DNA of 64,000 bases, taken from the NCBI GenBank assembly GCA_028224375.1, contig JAOIVW010000001.1:1-64000 (forward strand). Reading direction: 5' to 3'. Below the pieces are notes generated by a model, which did not search any database, was not told the DNA's origin, and saw only the letters and a list, made by a program, of their open reading frames with translations. The DNA is from Hellea sp. Lineage in GTDB: Bacteria; Pseudomonadota; Alphaproteobacteria; Caulobacterales; Maricaulaceae. Positions 25,453 through 35,205 of this stretch are shown in pieces. Each line of letters begins with the position of its first letter. Position 1 is the stretch's first letter. A program made the position numbers and the translations under genes.

Positions 25453-26811
25453 TCACGGCCCCGCATAGCCCGCTTGCGCCAATGTCACGAGCAGGGCGAT
25501 TTGAATGCCGATGTGAGCGTCTTGGTCGGTCCAGGTTTCTTCGAATGAATGTGCACCCGAACTTTTTCCGCCTCGGCTGATTGTGATAGCGGGCAGTCCT
25601 TTAGAAATCGGAATATTGGCGTCGGTTGAGGAACTGCTCAATTGCGGATCTAAATCAAAGCTTGCTATTGCGGCCATCGCTTGCTGAACAAGAGCGCTGT
25701 TTGGGTCACCATTTGCGACGGGGCGGTCGCCGACCTTTTTAACCTCAACAGTGATTTCATCGCCGCGTGTGCGTGCGGCATTTTCTTCCGCGAGGCCGTC
25801 AGTCATGGCCTGTTTGAAAACCGCGTCCATATCGTCAAGTTTGTCCACATCTTCCGAGCGCATATCAACTTCCATCCAGCTTTCAAACGGAATGGAGTTG
25901 ATGGAGGTTCCGCCGCCAATACGGCCAATGTTGAAACTTGTTTTGGGGCCTGCGCTTGAGACCTTCACAGCGCGCTGCGTGAATAATGTAGAGGCGCGAG
26001 CCAAAGCGTGATGTGGATTGGCGTCACCAAAATCGCCCCAACTATGTCCGCCTGGGCCCTTAAAGGTAACGCGGTAACGAAAGGACCCAACGCCGCTATA
26101 GACTAGGCGGCTGTCACTGCCGCCGTCCACGGCTATGAATGTATCGATTTTCGGCGCGCCTTCGCGGTAAAGATGTTTGATGCCGCGCAAATCTCCCAAC
26201 CCTTCTTCGCCGACATTGCCAACAAACATGAGATTGTGTTCGGTCTGAATGTTATTTGCGCCGAGCGCCCTTGCAAGACTAAGAAGGACAACGACGCCGC
26301 GCGTATTATCTCCGATTCCGGGCGCAATATATGTTTCGCCCTCGCGCCTTACGGTAACATCGGTCTCAATCGGAAAGACGGTGTCGATATGGGCGCCAAT
26401 CGCGATTGTCTTAGCGCCGCTTCGCCCGATAACATTCCCGGCCTCGTCAATTTTAACATCGGAGAGACCGACTTCGCGAAACATCTCCGCGACACGTTCC
26501 GCGCGCGTCTCCTCACCAAAGGGCGGCGCGGGTATTTCAGTTAGCTCTATCATGTCCAAATTATTTTTATCGCGGTCAGCCTTTATGGTCTGAAAGGCCG
26601 CGAGAATTGCAGGACGGTTTTTGAGCGCTGATATATCAGTTTTATAGGCCTCGCCAATTTGAGCAGTCTCAATTTTAGGCTGGTTTTGAGGTTGGGTTTG
26701 GGAGGCTTGGGCTTTTTGAACGGACTGGCTTACCGCTGCCTGCGAACATCCCGCTAGCAAGGCCGCCGTTAAAATAAATGTCCGGCCCATATATTTTGAT
26801 ATAGATTTCAT
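25453..26811 (-). CDS. M20 family peptidase lipoprotein
   Basis: A 452-residue predicted lipoprotein with lipobox LLAGC near residue 22, then a Gln/Ser-rich linker. The M20 catalytic domain has AIGAHIDTVFP, GIGDNTRG, VGNVGEEGLGDLRG and GGKSSGAHSFEETW. A dimerisation domain is inserted around FKGPGGHSWGDFG. It resembles tripeptide aminopeptidase/PepT-like M20 enzymes but is membrane-anchored, so it probably trims peptides in the periplasm. Transcribed alone on the minus strand. Confidence 0.87.
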   Translation of the reverse strand: MKSISKYMGRTFILTAALLAGCSQAAVSQSVQKAQASQTQPQNQPKIETAQIGEAYKTDISALKNRPAILAAFQTIKADRDKNNLDMIELTEIPAPPFGEETRAERVAEMFREVGLSDVKIDEAGNVIGRSGAKTIAIGAHIDTVFPIETDVTVRREGETYIAPGIGDNTRGVVVLLSLARALGANNIQTEHNLMFVGNVGEEGLGDLRGIKHLYREGAPKIDTFIAVDGGSDSRLVYSGVGSFRYRVTFKGPGGHSWGDFGDANPHHALARASTLFTQRAVKVSSAGPKTSFNIGRIGGGTSINSIPFESWMEVDMRSEDVDKLDDMDAVFKQAMTDGLAEENAARTRGDEITVEVKKVGDRPVANGDPNSALVQQAMAAIASFDLDPQLSSSSTDANIPISKGLPAITISRGGKSSGAHSFEETWTDQDAHIGIQIALLVTLAQAGYAGP

Positions 26812-26915
26812 AATTTAGGGCCCAGTTCATATGTGGTGGTAAGGATTTAATCTAACCACATTCGCATGGGCTTTAGAAATAGTTTTTCACTACTCTTCAC
26901 CAGAATAAATTAAGC

Positions 26916-27338
26916 CTACCCAGCGTCTTCAAACAATAGATGCGGGTTCACCATGGACTTAATTTCCAGAATGTTATTGTTAGGGTCGGCGATGAAGAAA
27001 GTTTCTTGCTCATATTTATCACCTTTGAAGCGGCGGTAAGGCTCATCAATATAGTCGAGCTTAGCCTCAGCGATGCGCGCTTTAACGCCGTCAAAATCAT
27101 CTTGGGTCAGGTGGATGCCAAAATGAGGGACAAGTACGGCGCCCATATCAACATCGTGGCGGACTGTCGGCAGCCGCTCTTCGCTTTGGTGCAGGGTCAG
27201 CTCATTGCCCCAAAAGTTAACATCAACCCATCGCCCCTCTTCGCTATTGCCAAGCGTACAACCAAGGACATCTGTGTAGAACTTCACCGTTTGGCTCAGC
27301 TCTCCGGCGGGTATTGCGAGGTGTAAGATAGCAGACAT
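26916..27338 (-). CDS. VOC superfamily protein (glyoxalase/dioxygenase-like)
   Basis: A 140-residue single-domain VOC protein. It starts ILHLAIPAGELSQTVKFYTDVLG and contains a second beta-alpha-beta module with VPHFGIHLTQDDF and FFIADPNNNILEIK. His and Glu residues in these motifs are potential metal ligands. Substrate unknown; glyoxalase, dioxygenase or fosfomycin-resistance relatives share the fold. Confidence 0.8.
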   Translation of the reverse strand: MSAILHLAIPAGELSQTVKFYTDVLGCTLGNSEEGRWVDVNFWGNELTLHQSEERLPTVRHDVDMGAVLVPHFGIHLTQDDFDGVKARIAEAKLDYIDEPYRRFKGDKYEQETFFIADPNNNILEIKSMVNPHLLFEDAG

Positions 27339-27507
27339 AGTGATTCCAATGAAGTAATGTTGAAAACTGTACAGATTTAATATGCTGCATTGCGAGGGTT
27401 TTGCGTGCTAATTTTTGTATTAAGGCTTGCTAAACGGCAGAATTTGCCAGTTAGGAGGTCAATTGTATAAAAATATTCGTTTCAGCATCCACTGAATGCA
27501 ATATGGG

Positions 27508-27843
27508 CTAAGCCTTCTTCACAAACTGAGTCTTCAGTTTCATCGCGCCTATTCCGTCGATTTTGCAATCAATATCGTGGTCTTCATCTATCAGCCTCTG
27601 TATCCGCACTTTCGTGCCGACCTTTGCGACTTTGGATGTCCCTTTGACTTTCAGGTCTTTGATAATAGTGACCCAATCGCCTTCTTGCAGTAGATTGCCA
27701 TTCGCGTCTTTATAGATCCGTTCATTTGTGAATTCAGGATTATTGCTCCATTCGTGAGCGCATTCGGGACAGACGAGCAGGGCGCCGTCTTCATATGTGT
27801 ATTCACAAGCGCATTGCGGGCAGGGCGGTAGAGTCTCAGACAT
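27508..27843 (-). CDS. yjdM: YjdM/PhnA family zinc-ribbon protein
   Basis: A 111-residue protein. The N-terminal zinc ribbon has CPQC and CPEC pairs ([15 protein letters not shown] and [11 protein letters not shown]). The C-terminal domain [23 protein letters not shown] is the PhnA domain. Despite the old name it is not a phosphonate hydrolase; the function is uncertain. I preferred the ATG five codons into the frame, which matches the usual MSETLPPCP start. Confidence 0.88.
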   Translation of the reverse strand: MSETLPPCPQCACEYTYEDGALLVCPECAHEWSNNPEFTNERIYKDANGNLLQEGDWVTIIKDLKVKGTSKVAKVGTKVRIQRLIDEDHDIDCKIDGIGAMKLKTQFVKKA

Positions 27844-27884
27844 ATTAGGCGCTTTCACGCTTTGAAAATGTCACTCGCCCTGAA

Positions 27885-28565
27885 TTATTCATTATCTGAC
27901 GGCATTAGGTCGTCCATTTTTATCAGGTCCTTCATTTTCATATTCATTTCATGATGGGCTTCTGAAACTGTCCGAATGTTTTTTAGAATAACCGGAATAC
28001 CAATGGCGGTCTGTTCGCGAATGACGCGGTTCGGAATAGGCAAAGAAGGCTTAATAGCGGCTTGGTAGATGAGGCGGCTCTTATTGGGTTCGAGTGTTAA
28101 AATGTCCCAACGCGCGTCTTGTACTTTCAAGTCGCCGGAAATGCGTGTCACTTTCACAATATGATTATTGCTTTCATCCGTAGTATAATCTGTGCGGAAC
28201 GTGCTTTTGAACTTGGGCAAAAAAGGGCTCACGGCAAATTTCTCTTTACGAATATCATACTCGCCGGTTGGGCTTTCTTCGAGAATCATACAGTCCCGAA
28301 TATCCGTCGAGAACTCATTGATTTTGCCGCAATCTTTTATGAGGTCCAGAACAATATCTGACGGGGCCATGATTTCAATTCCGCCGCGCGTAACCGTGGG
28401 ATTATGGTCTAATTCTTCGCCCTTTCTTACAGTTATGAACACCTCTCCGCTCTTTAAAGTCGAAACCTCGTCGGCTGATAGGGCGGTAAAGTCAAAAGCC
28501 GATGCGATTGAACTCAAGGCTAAAGTCGTAAGGCAAGTGAGCGCGATTTTTGAGAAATTTTTCAT
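27885..28565 (-). CDS. Exported START/SRPBCC-like protein
   Basis: A 226-residue protein with a signal peptide (MKNFSKIALTCLTTLALSSIASA). The mature part resembles a START/Coq10-type lipid-binding fold: VTRGGIEIMAPSDIVLDLIKDCGKI, then KFKSTFRTDYTTDE, LKVQDARWDILTLEPNKSRLIY and a long C-terminal helix. It may bind a hydrophobic ligand in the periplasm. The fold call is by pattern and is moderate. Confidence 0.65.
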   Translation of the reverse strand: MKNFSKIALTCLTTLALSSIASAFDFTALSADEVSTLKSGEVFITVRKGEELDHNPTVTRGGIEIMAPSDIVLDLIKDCGKINEFSTDIRDCMILEESPTGEYDIRKEKFAVSPFLPKFKSTFRTDYTTDESNNHIVKVTRISGDLKVQDARWDILTLEPNKSRLIYQAAIKPSLPIPNRVIREQTAIGIPVILKNIRTVSEAHHEMNMKMKDLIKMDDLMPSDNE

Positions 28566-28698
28566 AAGAGAAGATGGTTTCGTTAAAAGGGATGTAAGAG
28601 TTAGACGTGCTTAGCAAGATGTGATGTCATTCACAATTAGAATAGTCAGCCGAGACTTTCTTATTCAATTTTTCGTATTGTGACCCTTTCGGACGTGT

Positions 28699-29244
28699 CT
28701 AGTCTCGTTCCATGCGCTGCCTTATCAGCCACCAGAGAATGAGCGCGCCAAACATTTTTCCGCCGACTGACATGACGACATTGGGGACGGTGAATTGCGC
28801 GTCGCGAATATAGCTGGCCCCGTAAAGAAAGGCTGTGGTGTCTATAGGCGCAGCGATGGCAGAGGAGAGTAGCACCCGCGTGGAGAGCTTATATTTAGTG
28901 AAAGTGAAGATGGCATAGTCCACGAGTTCTGAAATCAGAAAAGCTACGCCGCTGGCGAGCGCCAAAGCCCCGCCGCTGGTCACATATGTCAGAAACAGGG
29001 CCAGCCCCATGGCAATGAGAACTTCATGCCCGATTTCGCGCTGGGCAAAGTCTCTGACAACTAAGACGATGCCCGTTACAATCGTCACAGGGTTAAAGGC
29101 CCAAGCTGCCAGTCCTGGCAATTCAATCATCGGCGCCCAGGTAAAGCTCCAATTGATGAAAGGAATGAGCATAATATAGAGCAGCGTATATTTGAAAAAA
29201 CGCAATGAGGTTTTAGGCGGCTCTTTTTCGGCAGAAGATGTCAT
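28699..29244 (-). CDS. VUT family membrane protein (queuosine-precursor transporter-like)
   Basis: A 181-residue membrane protein with about five or six TM segments. VVRDFAQREIGHE and SELVDYAIFTFTKY match the VUT (vitamin uptake transporter, YhhQ) family, where some members import preQ0/preQ1. PIDTTAFLYGA is also typical. The specific vitamin cannot be deduced. Divergent from folA with a 44-base gap. Confidence 0.82.
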   Translation of the reverse strand: MTSSAEKEPPKTSLRFFKYTLLYIMLIPFINWSFTWAPMIELPGLAAWAFNPVTIVTGIVLVVRDFAQREIGHEVLIAMGLALFLTYVTSGGALALASGVAFLISELVDYAIFTFTKYKLSTRVLLSSAIAAPIDTTAFLYGASYIRDAQFTVPNVVMSVGGKMFGALILWWLIRQRMERD

Positions 29245-29288
29245 GCTTTCCCTATACGGAATGCGGCGGTTCCTGTAACCCCCGTTTC

Positions 29289-29804
29289 ATGTCTACGAAT
29301 CCTAAATTATCGCTGATCGTTGCCAAGTCCCGAAATGGAGTGATTGGTGTGGACGGGGATTTACCGTGGCGGCTGTCCTCTGATTTGAAATTTTTCAAGG
29401 CCACGACTTTGGGTAAGCCCGTTATGATGGGCCGCGTGACGTGGGAGAGCTTGCCATTCCCATTACCAGGACGGCCAAATTTAGTGCTGACCCGAAACGC
29501 AGATTACAAAGCGCCCAAGGCCGAGGTCTTTACCGATGTGCTCGAAATGATTGGGCGGGGCTATGAACTCGCAGGACTAACGGGCGCGGATGAGATAATG
29601 CTCATTGGCGGGGCTAAGCTTTACGCGTCTCTTATGAAATATTGCGACCGCATGTATATTAGCGAAGTCGACGCCATGATTGAAGGGGATGCTCATTTCC
29701 CTGCCATCCGCGCGGATCATTGGGATTTAATCTCTGAAACCGCTCATCCTCGAGGGGAAAAAGATGACTTTCCTTTCACAGTGCGGCTATATGAGCGCCG
29801 ATGA
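29289..29804 (+). CDS. folA: Dihydrofolate reductase
   Basis: A 171-residue DHFR. LSLIVAKSRNGVIGVDGDLPWRL contains the active-site region (Asp before LPW), MMGRVTWESLP the NADPH-binding turn and IGGAKLY the second nucleotide motif. It regenerates tetrahydrofolate used by ThyA. I chose the ATG at 29289 because upstream residues in frame are unrelated to the family. Confidence 0.95.
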   Translation: MSTNPKLSLIVAKSRNGVIGVDGDLPWRLSSDLKFFKATTLGKPVMMGRVTWESLPFPLPGRPNLVLTRNADYKAPKAEVFTDVLEMIGRGYELAGLTGADEIMLIGGAKLYASLMKYCDRMYISEVDAMIEGDAHFPAIRADHWDLISETAHPRGEKDDFPFTVRLYERR

Positions 29805-29889
29805 ACCTCTGCGGGATTTTATCACCTATAAACCTTGATTAAGGGCGGCTATACCGCCACATAGAGCTTACGAATTTAACGGAGAGAAC

Positions 29890-31008
29890 ATGCCGGATAA
29901 TAATAGTCCTTGGGGCAATAAAGGCGGCGGCGGCAAGAAGCCCGGCCAAAACCCTTGGGGAAGCCAAGGTAAACCTGATCGCAACCGTCCCAAGCCGGGC
30001 GAGGGATCGCCTGATTTAGATAATGTTATTCAAGGGTTTAAAAACCGCGTTCGCTCTGGTGGTCCGCGCGGCCCTCGCGGCGGCGGGGGAAATCCTAACA
30101 GCCCGCTTCAAAAGTTTGGACCCTTTGGCATTGTGGCCGTCATTGGCCTGTTTTTTCTTTTGGCGACAACCATCTACACGGTCGACCAACAAGAAGAAGC
30201 CGTGGTTCTGCGTTTTGGTAAATATCAGCGCACAGCTCCGCCTGGACTGAACTTTAAACTGCCGTCACCATTTGAGTCTGTCATAAAGCAAAAGACCCGT
30301 GTTGTTCAAAAGACAGCTATTGGCGGCAATGACAAAAACTCTCTGATGCTAACGGGTGACGAAAATATTGTTGATATTGATTTCACGGTTCTCTGGCGAA
30401 TTAATGATTTGAAGAATTATATCTTTGAAGTCGATGAGCCTTCAGTGGCGCTTAAAGCTGTCGCCGAAAGTGCGATGCGCGAAATCATCGGCCGCAGTGA
30501 GCTGGAAAACATCATCACCACGGAACGTCTAAATACAACCATCGCTGTGCGTGATTTGATGCAAGCGACCTTGGATGAATATGGCGCTGGTATAGAAGTT
30601 GTCGAAGTGCAACTGCAAAAGGCTGACGCCCCTGACGGACGCGTTGTCGATGCTTTCCGCGACGTTGTTGACGCGACACAGGAAAAAGAAACTCTGATTA
30701 ATGAAGCGACAGCCATTCGTAACACAATCGTGCCAAAGGCGCGGGGTGAAGCTGCGCAAATCACTCAAGATGCTGAAGCCTATAAAGGCCGCGTCGTTGC
30801 GGAAGCCAAAGGTGAGGCCGAACGCTTCACCTTGATTTTGGGCGAGTATAAAGCCGCGCCTCGTGTGACACGTCAGCGTATGTATCTCGAAACCATCGAA
30901 GACGTTTACAAAGACGCCGATAAGATTCTTTTAGACAGTGATGCAGGCTCGGGCGTTGTGCCTTATCTGCCGCTAGATCAATTAGGTAAGAAAAGAGGAG
31001 CGAACTAA
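29890..31008 (+). CDS. hflK: FtsH protease modulator HflK
   Basis: A 372-residue band-7/SPFH protein. The Gly/Pro/Lys-rich cytoplasmic N-terminus (1-75) is typical of HflK. One TM segment covers about 77-97, followed by the SPFH domain (TVDQQEEAVVLRFGKYQR). With HflC it forms a large membrane cage around FtsH. A ribosome binding site (GGAGAG) lies just upstream. It overlaps hflC by one base (TAATG). Confidence 0.93.
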   Translation: MPDNNSPWGNKGGGGKKPGQNPWGSQGKPDRNRPKPGEGSPDLDNVIQGFKNRVRSGGPRGPRGGGGNPNSPLQKFGPFGIVAVIGLFFLLATTIYTVDQQEEAVVLRFGKYQRTAPPGLNFKLPSPFESVIKQKTRVVQKTAIGGNDKNSLMLTGDENIVDIDFTVLWRINDLKNYIFEVDEPSVALKAVAESAMREIIGRSELENIITTERLNTTIAVRDLMQATLDEYGAGIEVVEVQLQKADAPDGRVVDAFRDVVDATQEKETLINEATAIRNTIVPKARGEAAQITQDAEAYKGRVVAEAKGEAERFTLILGEYKAAPRVTRQRMYLETIEDVYKDADKILLDSDAGSGVVPYLPLDQLGKKRGAN

Positions 31009-31898
31009 TGAAAGGTGCACCCATATTAGTTATCATTGCTGCCATCATCGCTGTTATTATTTTAACGTGTACGTTTACGGTTAAGGAATGGGAACAGGCG
31101 CTTGTCTTGGAATTTGGTCAAGCTAAACGCGTCGAAAACGCTTGGGGCGGAGAGCCCGAAGCCGGGCTGAAATTCAAGCTTCCTTATGAGAAAGCGGTCA
31201 TGCTCGACCGCCGTAACCTCGAAGTTGATTTGGCCTCTGTCGAACTTGTTGCCTCCGACCAAGAACGTCTCGTTGTGGATGCCTTTATCCGCTACCGTAT
31301 TGTTGATGGCGTGCAATTCTATCAGGCTTTGCAAACAGAACGCGGCGCGCAGCTACAGCTTCAATCTATCATGGATTCAACATTGCGCGACGTTTTAGGC
31401 CGCGTTGACCGTCCTAATATCATCGCTGGCCGCCGCGCCGAATTGATGGCAGAAATTCAGCAAGTCTCAAACAATGTCGTCAAAGATAAAGACTTTGGTA
31501 TTGAGATTATTGATGTGCGGATTAAACGCGCTGACCTTCCGCCGGCCAACACCGAGCAAGTCTTAAACCGCATGGTCACAGAACGTAAGCAAATCGCTGA
31601 TTTGATCCGCTCTGAGGGCCGCGAAGAAGCACAAGAAATTACGTCCACAGCCGAGAAAGATGCGACAATCATTCGCGCTGAAGCCCAGCAACAAGCGGAA
31701 ATCATTCGCGGTCAAGGTGACCAAGAACGTAACGCTGTCTATGCGCAGGCCTATAATCAGGACCCTGAGTTCTTTGCCTTTTACCGCTCAATGGAAGCTT
31801 ACAAGACGGGCCTTGGAAACGGGACGACCTATGTCCTCTCGCCGGACAGTGACTTCTTAGGGTATCTTGGTAATCAAAGCGGTCCCGGTCGCCGTTAA
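31008..31898 (+). CDS. hflC: FtsH protease modulator HflC
   Basis: A 296-residue SPFH protein with one N-terminal TM segment (about 5-24) and FTVKEWEQALVLEFGQ. The helical C-terminal region (ADLIRSEGREEAQEITSTAEKDA) and SMEAYKTGL end match HflC. Partner of HflK. It overlaps the next gene by one base. Confidence 0.94.
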   Translation: MKGAPILVIIAAIIAVIILTCTFTVKEWEQALVLEFGQAKRVENAWGGEPEAGLKFKLPYEKAVMLDRRNLEVDLASVELVASDQERLVVDAFIRYRIVDGVQFYQALQTERGAQLQLQSIMDSTLRDVLGRVDRPNIIAGRRAELMAEIQQVSNNVVKDKDFGIEIIDVRIKRADLPPANTEQVLNRMVTERKQIADLIRSEGREEAQEITSTAEKDATIIRAEAQQQAEIIRGQGDQERNAVYAQAYNQDPEFFAFYRSMEAYKTGLGNGTTYVLSPDSDFLGYLGNQSGPGRR

Positions 31899-32104
31899 TG
31901 GGGCTTGGAACCATCATAGCCGTCGCCATTGGCGGCGCGCTGGCCTTTGAAGGCGTTATCTGGGCGATATTCCCGTCTCAAACACGGCGCATGTATCAAG
32001 AGGCGCTCTCGCAGATGGATGATAAGGCCCTGCACATTGGCGGTCTGATTTCTGTGTTACTTGGCGTATTATTGGTCGGCACGGCGGTTAAACTCGGTGG
32101 ATGA
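31898..32104 (+). CDS. DUF2065 family small membrane protein
   Basis: A 68-residue protein with two TM helices (about 3-24 and 45-65), beginning MGLGTIIAVAIGGALAFEG and containing FPSQTRRMY. It matches DUF2065, often between hflC and degP-type genes in proteobacteria. Role unknown, presumably connected with the HflKC-FtsH complex. Confidence 0.87.
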   Translation: MGLGTIIAVAIGGALAFEGVIWAIFPSQTRRMYQEALSQMDDKALHIGGLISVLLGVLLVGTAVKLGG

Positions 32105-32171
32105 CGGAAATTTCATCCTGCAAGCTGACGGAACGTCTTGGCAAATCATTACAAGGCGCTAGGGTAGACAT

Positions 32172-33647
32172 ATGATAAAACGTTTTGGACTTTCGCTCTC
32201 TGTTCTTCTCGCAGCTAGCCTGCCGCTTTCTGCGCAGGCTCAAGACAGTTCTATTAGTGAGCTTCTTGATAAAGTTAAGGCTGAACATTCAGACCCAAAG
32301 TCGAGACGCAGTGAATTGCCTGAATTAACTGAACTCGCGAAAATATTATCTCCCGCTGTTGTCAATATTTCCACTGCGCAAACCGTAGAGGTGAATACTG
32401 ATGACGCGCCGGCCTTTCCCAAAGGCTCACCGCTTGAACGCTTTAATGACTTTTTTGGCGGCGGCGGCTCTCAAAATGGACGCGTGTCTAAATCGCTCGG
32501 CTCAGGCTTTGTTGTTGATGCAGATGGATATATCGTCACAAATAATCACGTCATCGAAGATGCGGATTTGATTGAAGTCACGTTCCCTAATGGTGACACA
32601 TATGAAGCGGAATTATTGGGCCGCGACCCGGCAACGGATATTGCGCTTTTGAAAATTGATGCCGGTAAAGATCTGCCCTTTGTAAAATTCGGTGATTCCG
32701 ATAATGCCGAAGTTGGCGAATGGGTCATGGCTATCGGTAACCCCTTTGGCTATTCTGGTTCCGTCGCAGCAGGGATTATCTCGGCGCGTAACCGCGATAT
32801 TTCTCACGGCTCTTATGATGATTTCATCCAAACAGATGTAGCGATTAACAAAGGTAACTCAGGCGGGCCGCTCTTTAATATGGAGGGCGATGTTGTTGGC
32901 GTGAATACAGCTATACTCTCGCCCACGGGCTATAGTGTGGGCATCAGTTTCTCTGTTCCCGCAGAGCTCGCAAGCTCTGTTGTCGACCAATTACGCGAAT
33001 ATGGCGAAACGCGCCGCGGCTATTTGGGCGTCCGGCCACAAAAGGTCAGCAACGCCATCGCCAAATCTTACGGCCTAGATAGCCCTTACGGAGCTTTGGT
33101 TACGACGGTTATCGCTGACAGTCCTGCTGATAAAGGCGGATTACAAAAGGGCGATTTGATAACGCATCTGGGCGGCGAAAAGCTCGAAAGCTCACGCCTG
33201 CTCTCTCGCAAGATTGCGGATTCCAAAATCGATGAAGTTCTTGAGGTCTCTTATATTCGCAAGCGTAAAAAGAAGACTGCTAAAATTACGATAGAGCGCT
33301 TGAAAGAGCAGGTCACGGATGAAGAAAAAGCCCGCCGCGAGCAGGCTGAAAATGATATTGACCGCGTACACTCCGGTATTGCTATCGAAGCTCTTAGCGA
33401 CGCAACCCGCAAGAAATACCGCATTAGCGATGACGTCAAAGGCGTTCGTGTTGTCAAAGTTGAAAAAAACGCTGAGGCTAGCGGTAAAATCCTATCTGGC
33501 GATATTATCGAAGAAGTTGGATTTGAAGCCGTCACCTCGCCCAAAGAATTTGAAGAAGCGATGGCTGCAGCCAAAGAATTTGACGCGCCGGTGACGATTT
33601 TGATTAATCGCGGCGGGAACTATATTTTCTACGCGCTGACTATCTAG
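32172..33647 (+). CDS. Do-type periplasmic serine protease (DegP/DegQ)
   Basis: A 491-residue HtrA protease. The signal peptide ends near AQAQ (residue 24). The catalytic triad is H126 (TNNHVIE), D156 (DIALLK) and S230 (GNSGGP). Two PDZ domains follow at about 265-350 and 390-480. It degrades or refolds damaged envelope proteins. Co-directional with hflKC-DUF2065, a common alphaproteobacterial arrangement. Confidence 0.94.
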   Translation: MIKRFGLSLSVLLAASLPLSAQAQDSSISELLDKVKAEHSDPKSRRSELPELTELAKILSPAVVNISTAQTVEVNTDDAPAFPKGSPLERFNDFFGGGGSQNGRVSKSLGSGFVVDADGYIVTNNHVIEDADLIEVTFPNGDTYEAELLGRDPATDIALLKIDAGKDLPFVKFGDSDNAEVGEWVMAIGNPFGYSGSVAAGIISARNRDISHGSYDDFIQTDVAINKGNSGGPLFNMEGDVVGVNTAILSPTGYSVGISFSVPAELASSVVDQLREYGETRRGYLGVRPQKVSNAIAKSYGLDSPYGALVTTVIADSPADKGGLQKGDLITHLGGEKLESSRLLSRKIADSKIDEVLEVSYIRKRKKKTAKITIERLKEQVTDEEKARREQAENDIDRVHSGIAIEALSDATRKKYRISDDVKGVRVVKVEKNAEASGKILSGDIIEEVGFEAVTSPKEFEEAMAAAKEFDAPVTILINRGGNYIFYALTI

Positions 33648-33656
33648 CTTAGCGAT

Positions 33657-33914
33657 TTAGTCTTTCAGCTTCACTTTATGTTTGCTGGCACGTCCGCTGA
33701 CGCGCTTCCTCCACATCCGAAAACTGCTGGGCTGCATGTGGCTGCGCATAATTTTGATGACCTCGCCCTCGCTAAGGCCTGACTGGGTTTGAATGTCATC
33801 AAAGGATGTTTCGTCATCCCATGCCATAGCGACAATCTCGGATGTTGTAAGGCTCCCCTTATCAGGGCGAGGGGCGGCGGGAATAAAATCGTCGGGGAAC
33901 TTGCGGTCTGTCAT
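33657..33914 (-). CDS. TIGR03643/DUF2805 family protein
   Basis: An 85-residue protein. The core IVAMAWDDETSFDDIQTQSGLSEGEVIKIMR and HMQPSSFRMWRKRVSGRASKH are diagnostic. The middle looks like a helix-turn-helix, so DNA or RNA binding is possible. Function unknown. Convergent with the protease gene. Confidence 0.88.
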   Translation of the reverse strand: MTDRKFPDDFIPAAPRPDKGSLTTSEIVAMAWDDETSFDDIQTQSGLSEGEVIKIMRSHMQPSSFRMWRKRVSGRASKHKVKLKD

Positions 33915-33952
33915 GAGGTAACTACGCAGAGCTAAGCATCATAGTTGTCCCT

Positions 33953-34300
33953 TTAGGTTTTTAGGGCCGCCGTAATGATGATTTCGACTTTCAAGATATC
34001 TCTCGCCATTTTAACTTGGCCGCATGCCCGCGCAGGCGCATGACCCTCGGGTACCCACGCGTTCCAGATCTCGTTGAACTCGGCAAAATAAGACATGTCA
34101 GAGAGCCAGATGATAGCCTGCAAGATATGCTCTCTACTCGACCCCGCTTCGCTCAGAAGGGCATCAATACGGGACAAGCACTCATGCGCTTGTTCAGACA
34201 AGCTGTCGCCGCTTCCGACCTGACCGCAAAGATAGACCGTGTTATTATGCGTGACGATTTTGCTCATGCGAGCCGTGGTATGAAAGCGTTCTATAGTCAT
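33953..34300 (-). CDS. RidA family protein
   Basis: A 115-residue YjgF/YER057c/UK114-type protein. TARMSKIVTHNNTVYLCGQVG and the C-terminal GHAPARACGQVKMARDILKVEI match, including the conserved arginine that contacts substrate in RidA. Such proteins hydrolyse reactive enamine/imine intermediates. It lies 8 bases downstream of serB in the same direction. Confidence 0.87.
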   Translation of the reverse strand: MTIERFHTTARMSKIVTHNNTVYLCGQVGSGDSLSEQAHECLSRIDALLSEAGSSREHILQAIIWLSDMSYFAEFNEIWNAWVPEGHAPARACGQVKMARDILKVEIIITAALKT

Positions 34301-34308
34301 ATTCTATC

Positions 34309-35190
34309 CTATGAGATAAATTCGTTTTCGCGATAGCCTTGGAAATAAAGAGCCGTTGTAAGGTCCGTGTGATTTATTGCGCAATGGGCCTGCGCTGCGA
34401 CAACTGGCTTGGCGTAGAAAGCGATACCGAGACCCGCCGCCGTAATCATAGCCAAATCATTCGCGCCGTCACCAATGGCGATAGCCTGATCCGCGCCGCC
34501 ACATTCGGCGCTGTGCTCGTTCAAAGCATCAAGCTTTGCTTCGCGTCCAAGGATGGGCATACTGACAGTTCCGGTAAGCTTTCCATTGTCTTCCAGCAGC
34601 GTATTGGCTTGGTGAATTTCAAAGCCGCAAGCGTCAGCCACGCGTCCAGAGAAAAATGTAAATCCGCCCGAGACAATAACCGTCTTCGCCCCATTGGCTT
34701 TCATGGTTTGGCAGAGTGTCCTGGCGCCATCATTTAAAACAATGCGCTCTTCAAAACACTTTTGCAGGACCGAAATATCCAAGTCTTTCAATAGGCTAAC
34801 GCGCTCTGTTAGCGCGCCCTCAAAGCCTATCTCCCCGCGCATAGCGCGTTCTGTGATGGCGGAGACGCGGTCTTTAACGCCGGCAAAATCAGCAAGCTCA
34901 TCGATACATTCCTGACCAATCAAGGTGCTATCCATGTCGCAAATCAGGAGCCTCTTCTTGCGGCCCTCACTACTTTGGATGCAGACATCCGCTTTGATGT
35001 TAGCGGCGCTTAAGGCTTTGAGAATATCTTCCTGCGTCAGGCTGTTCGTGACATGGCCTTCAAAGGCTTTGCCTTCACAGAGAATATTTAAATCCTCCAA
35101 AAGCGGTATGCTGCCAATGGCATGCTCAAAATGTTTTGCGTTGCTTTTGGCTAGCACAATCGTGGCGATGCGGGTTAGAGACGTGGACAT
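34309..35190 (-). CDS. serB: Phosphoserine phosphatase
   Basis: A 293-residue HAD phosphatase that makes L-serine from phosphoserine. The nucleophile motif is ICDMDSTLIGQECIDE. VIVSGGFTFFSGR and AIGDGANDLAMI complete the HAD motifs. The N-terminal roughly 80 residues form the ACT-like regulatory part. The ATG at 35190 begins MSTSLTRIATIVLA; the frame extends upstream but without family similarity. It is divergent from miaA with a 15-base gap. Confidence 0.94.
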   Translation of the reverse strand: MSTSLTRIATIVLAKSNAKHFEHAIGSIPLLEDLNILCEGKAFEGHVTNSLTQEDILKALSAANIKADVCIQSSEGRKKRLLICDMDSTLIGQECIDELADFAGVKDRVSAITERAMRGEIGFEGALTERVSLLKDLDISVLQKCFEERIVLNDGARTLCQTMKANGAKTVIVSGGFTFFSGRVADACGFEIHQANTLLEDNGKLTGTVSMPILGREAKLDALNEHSAECGGADQAIAIGDGANDLAMITAAGLGIAFYAKPVVAAQAHCAINHTDLTTALYFQGYRENEFIS

Positions 35191-35205
35191 GAAAAGACTC
35201 GTTTT

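Noticed and set aside
27450-27500. AGGAGG followed by a TTG-started 10-codon frame
   Set aside because: Too short and with no further support for expression.
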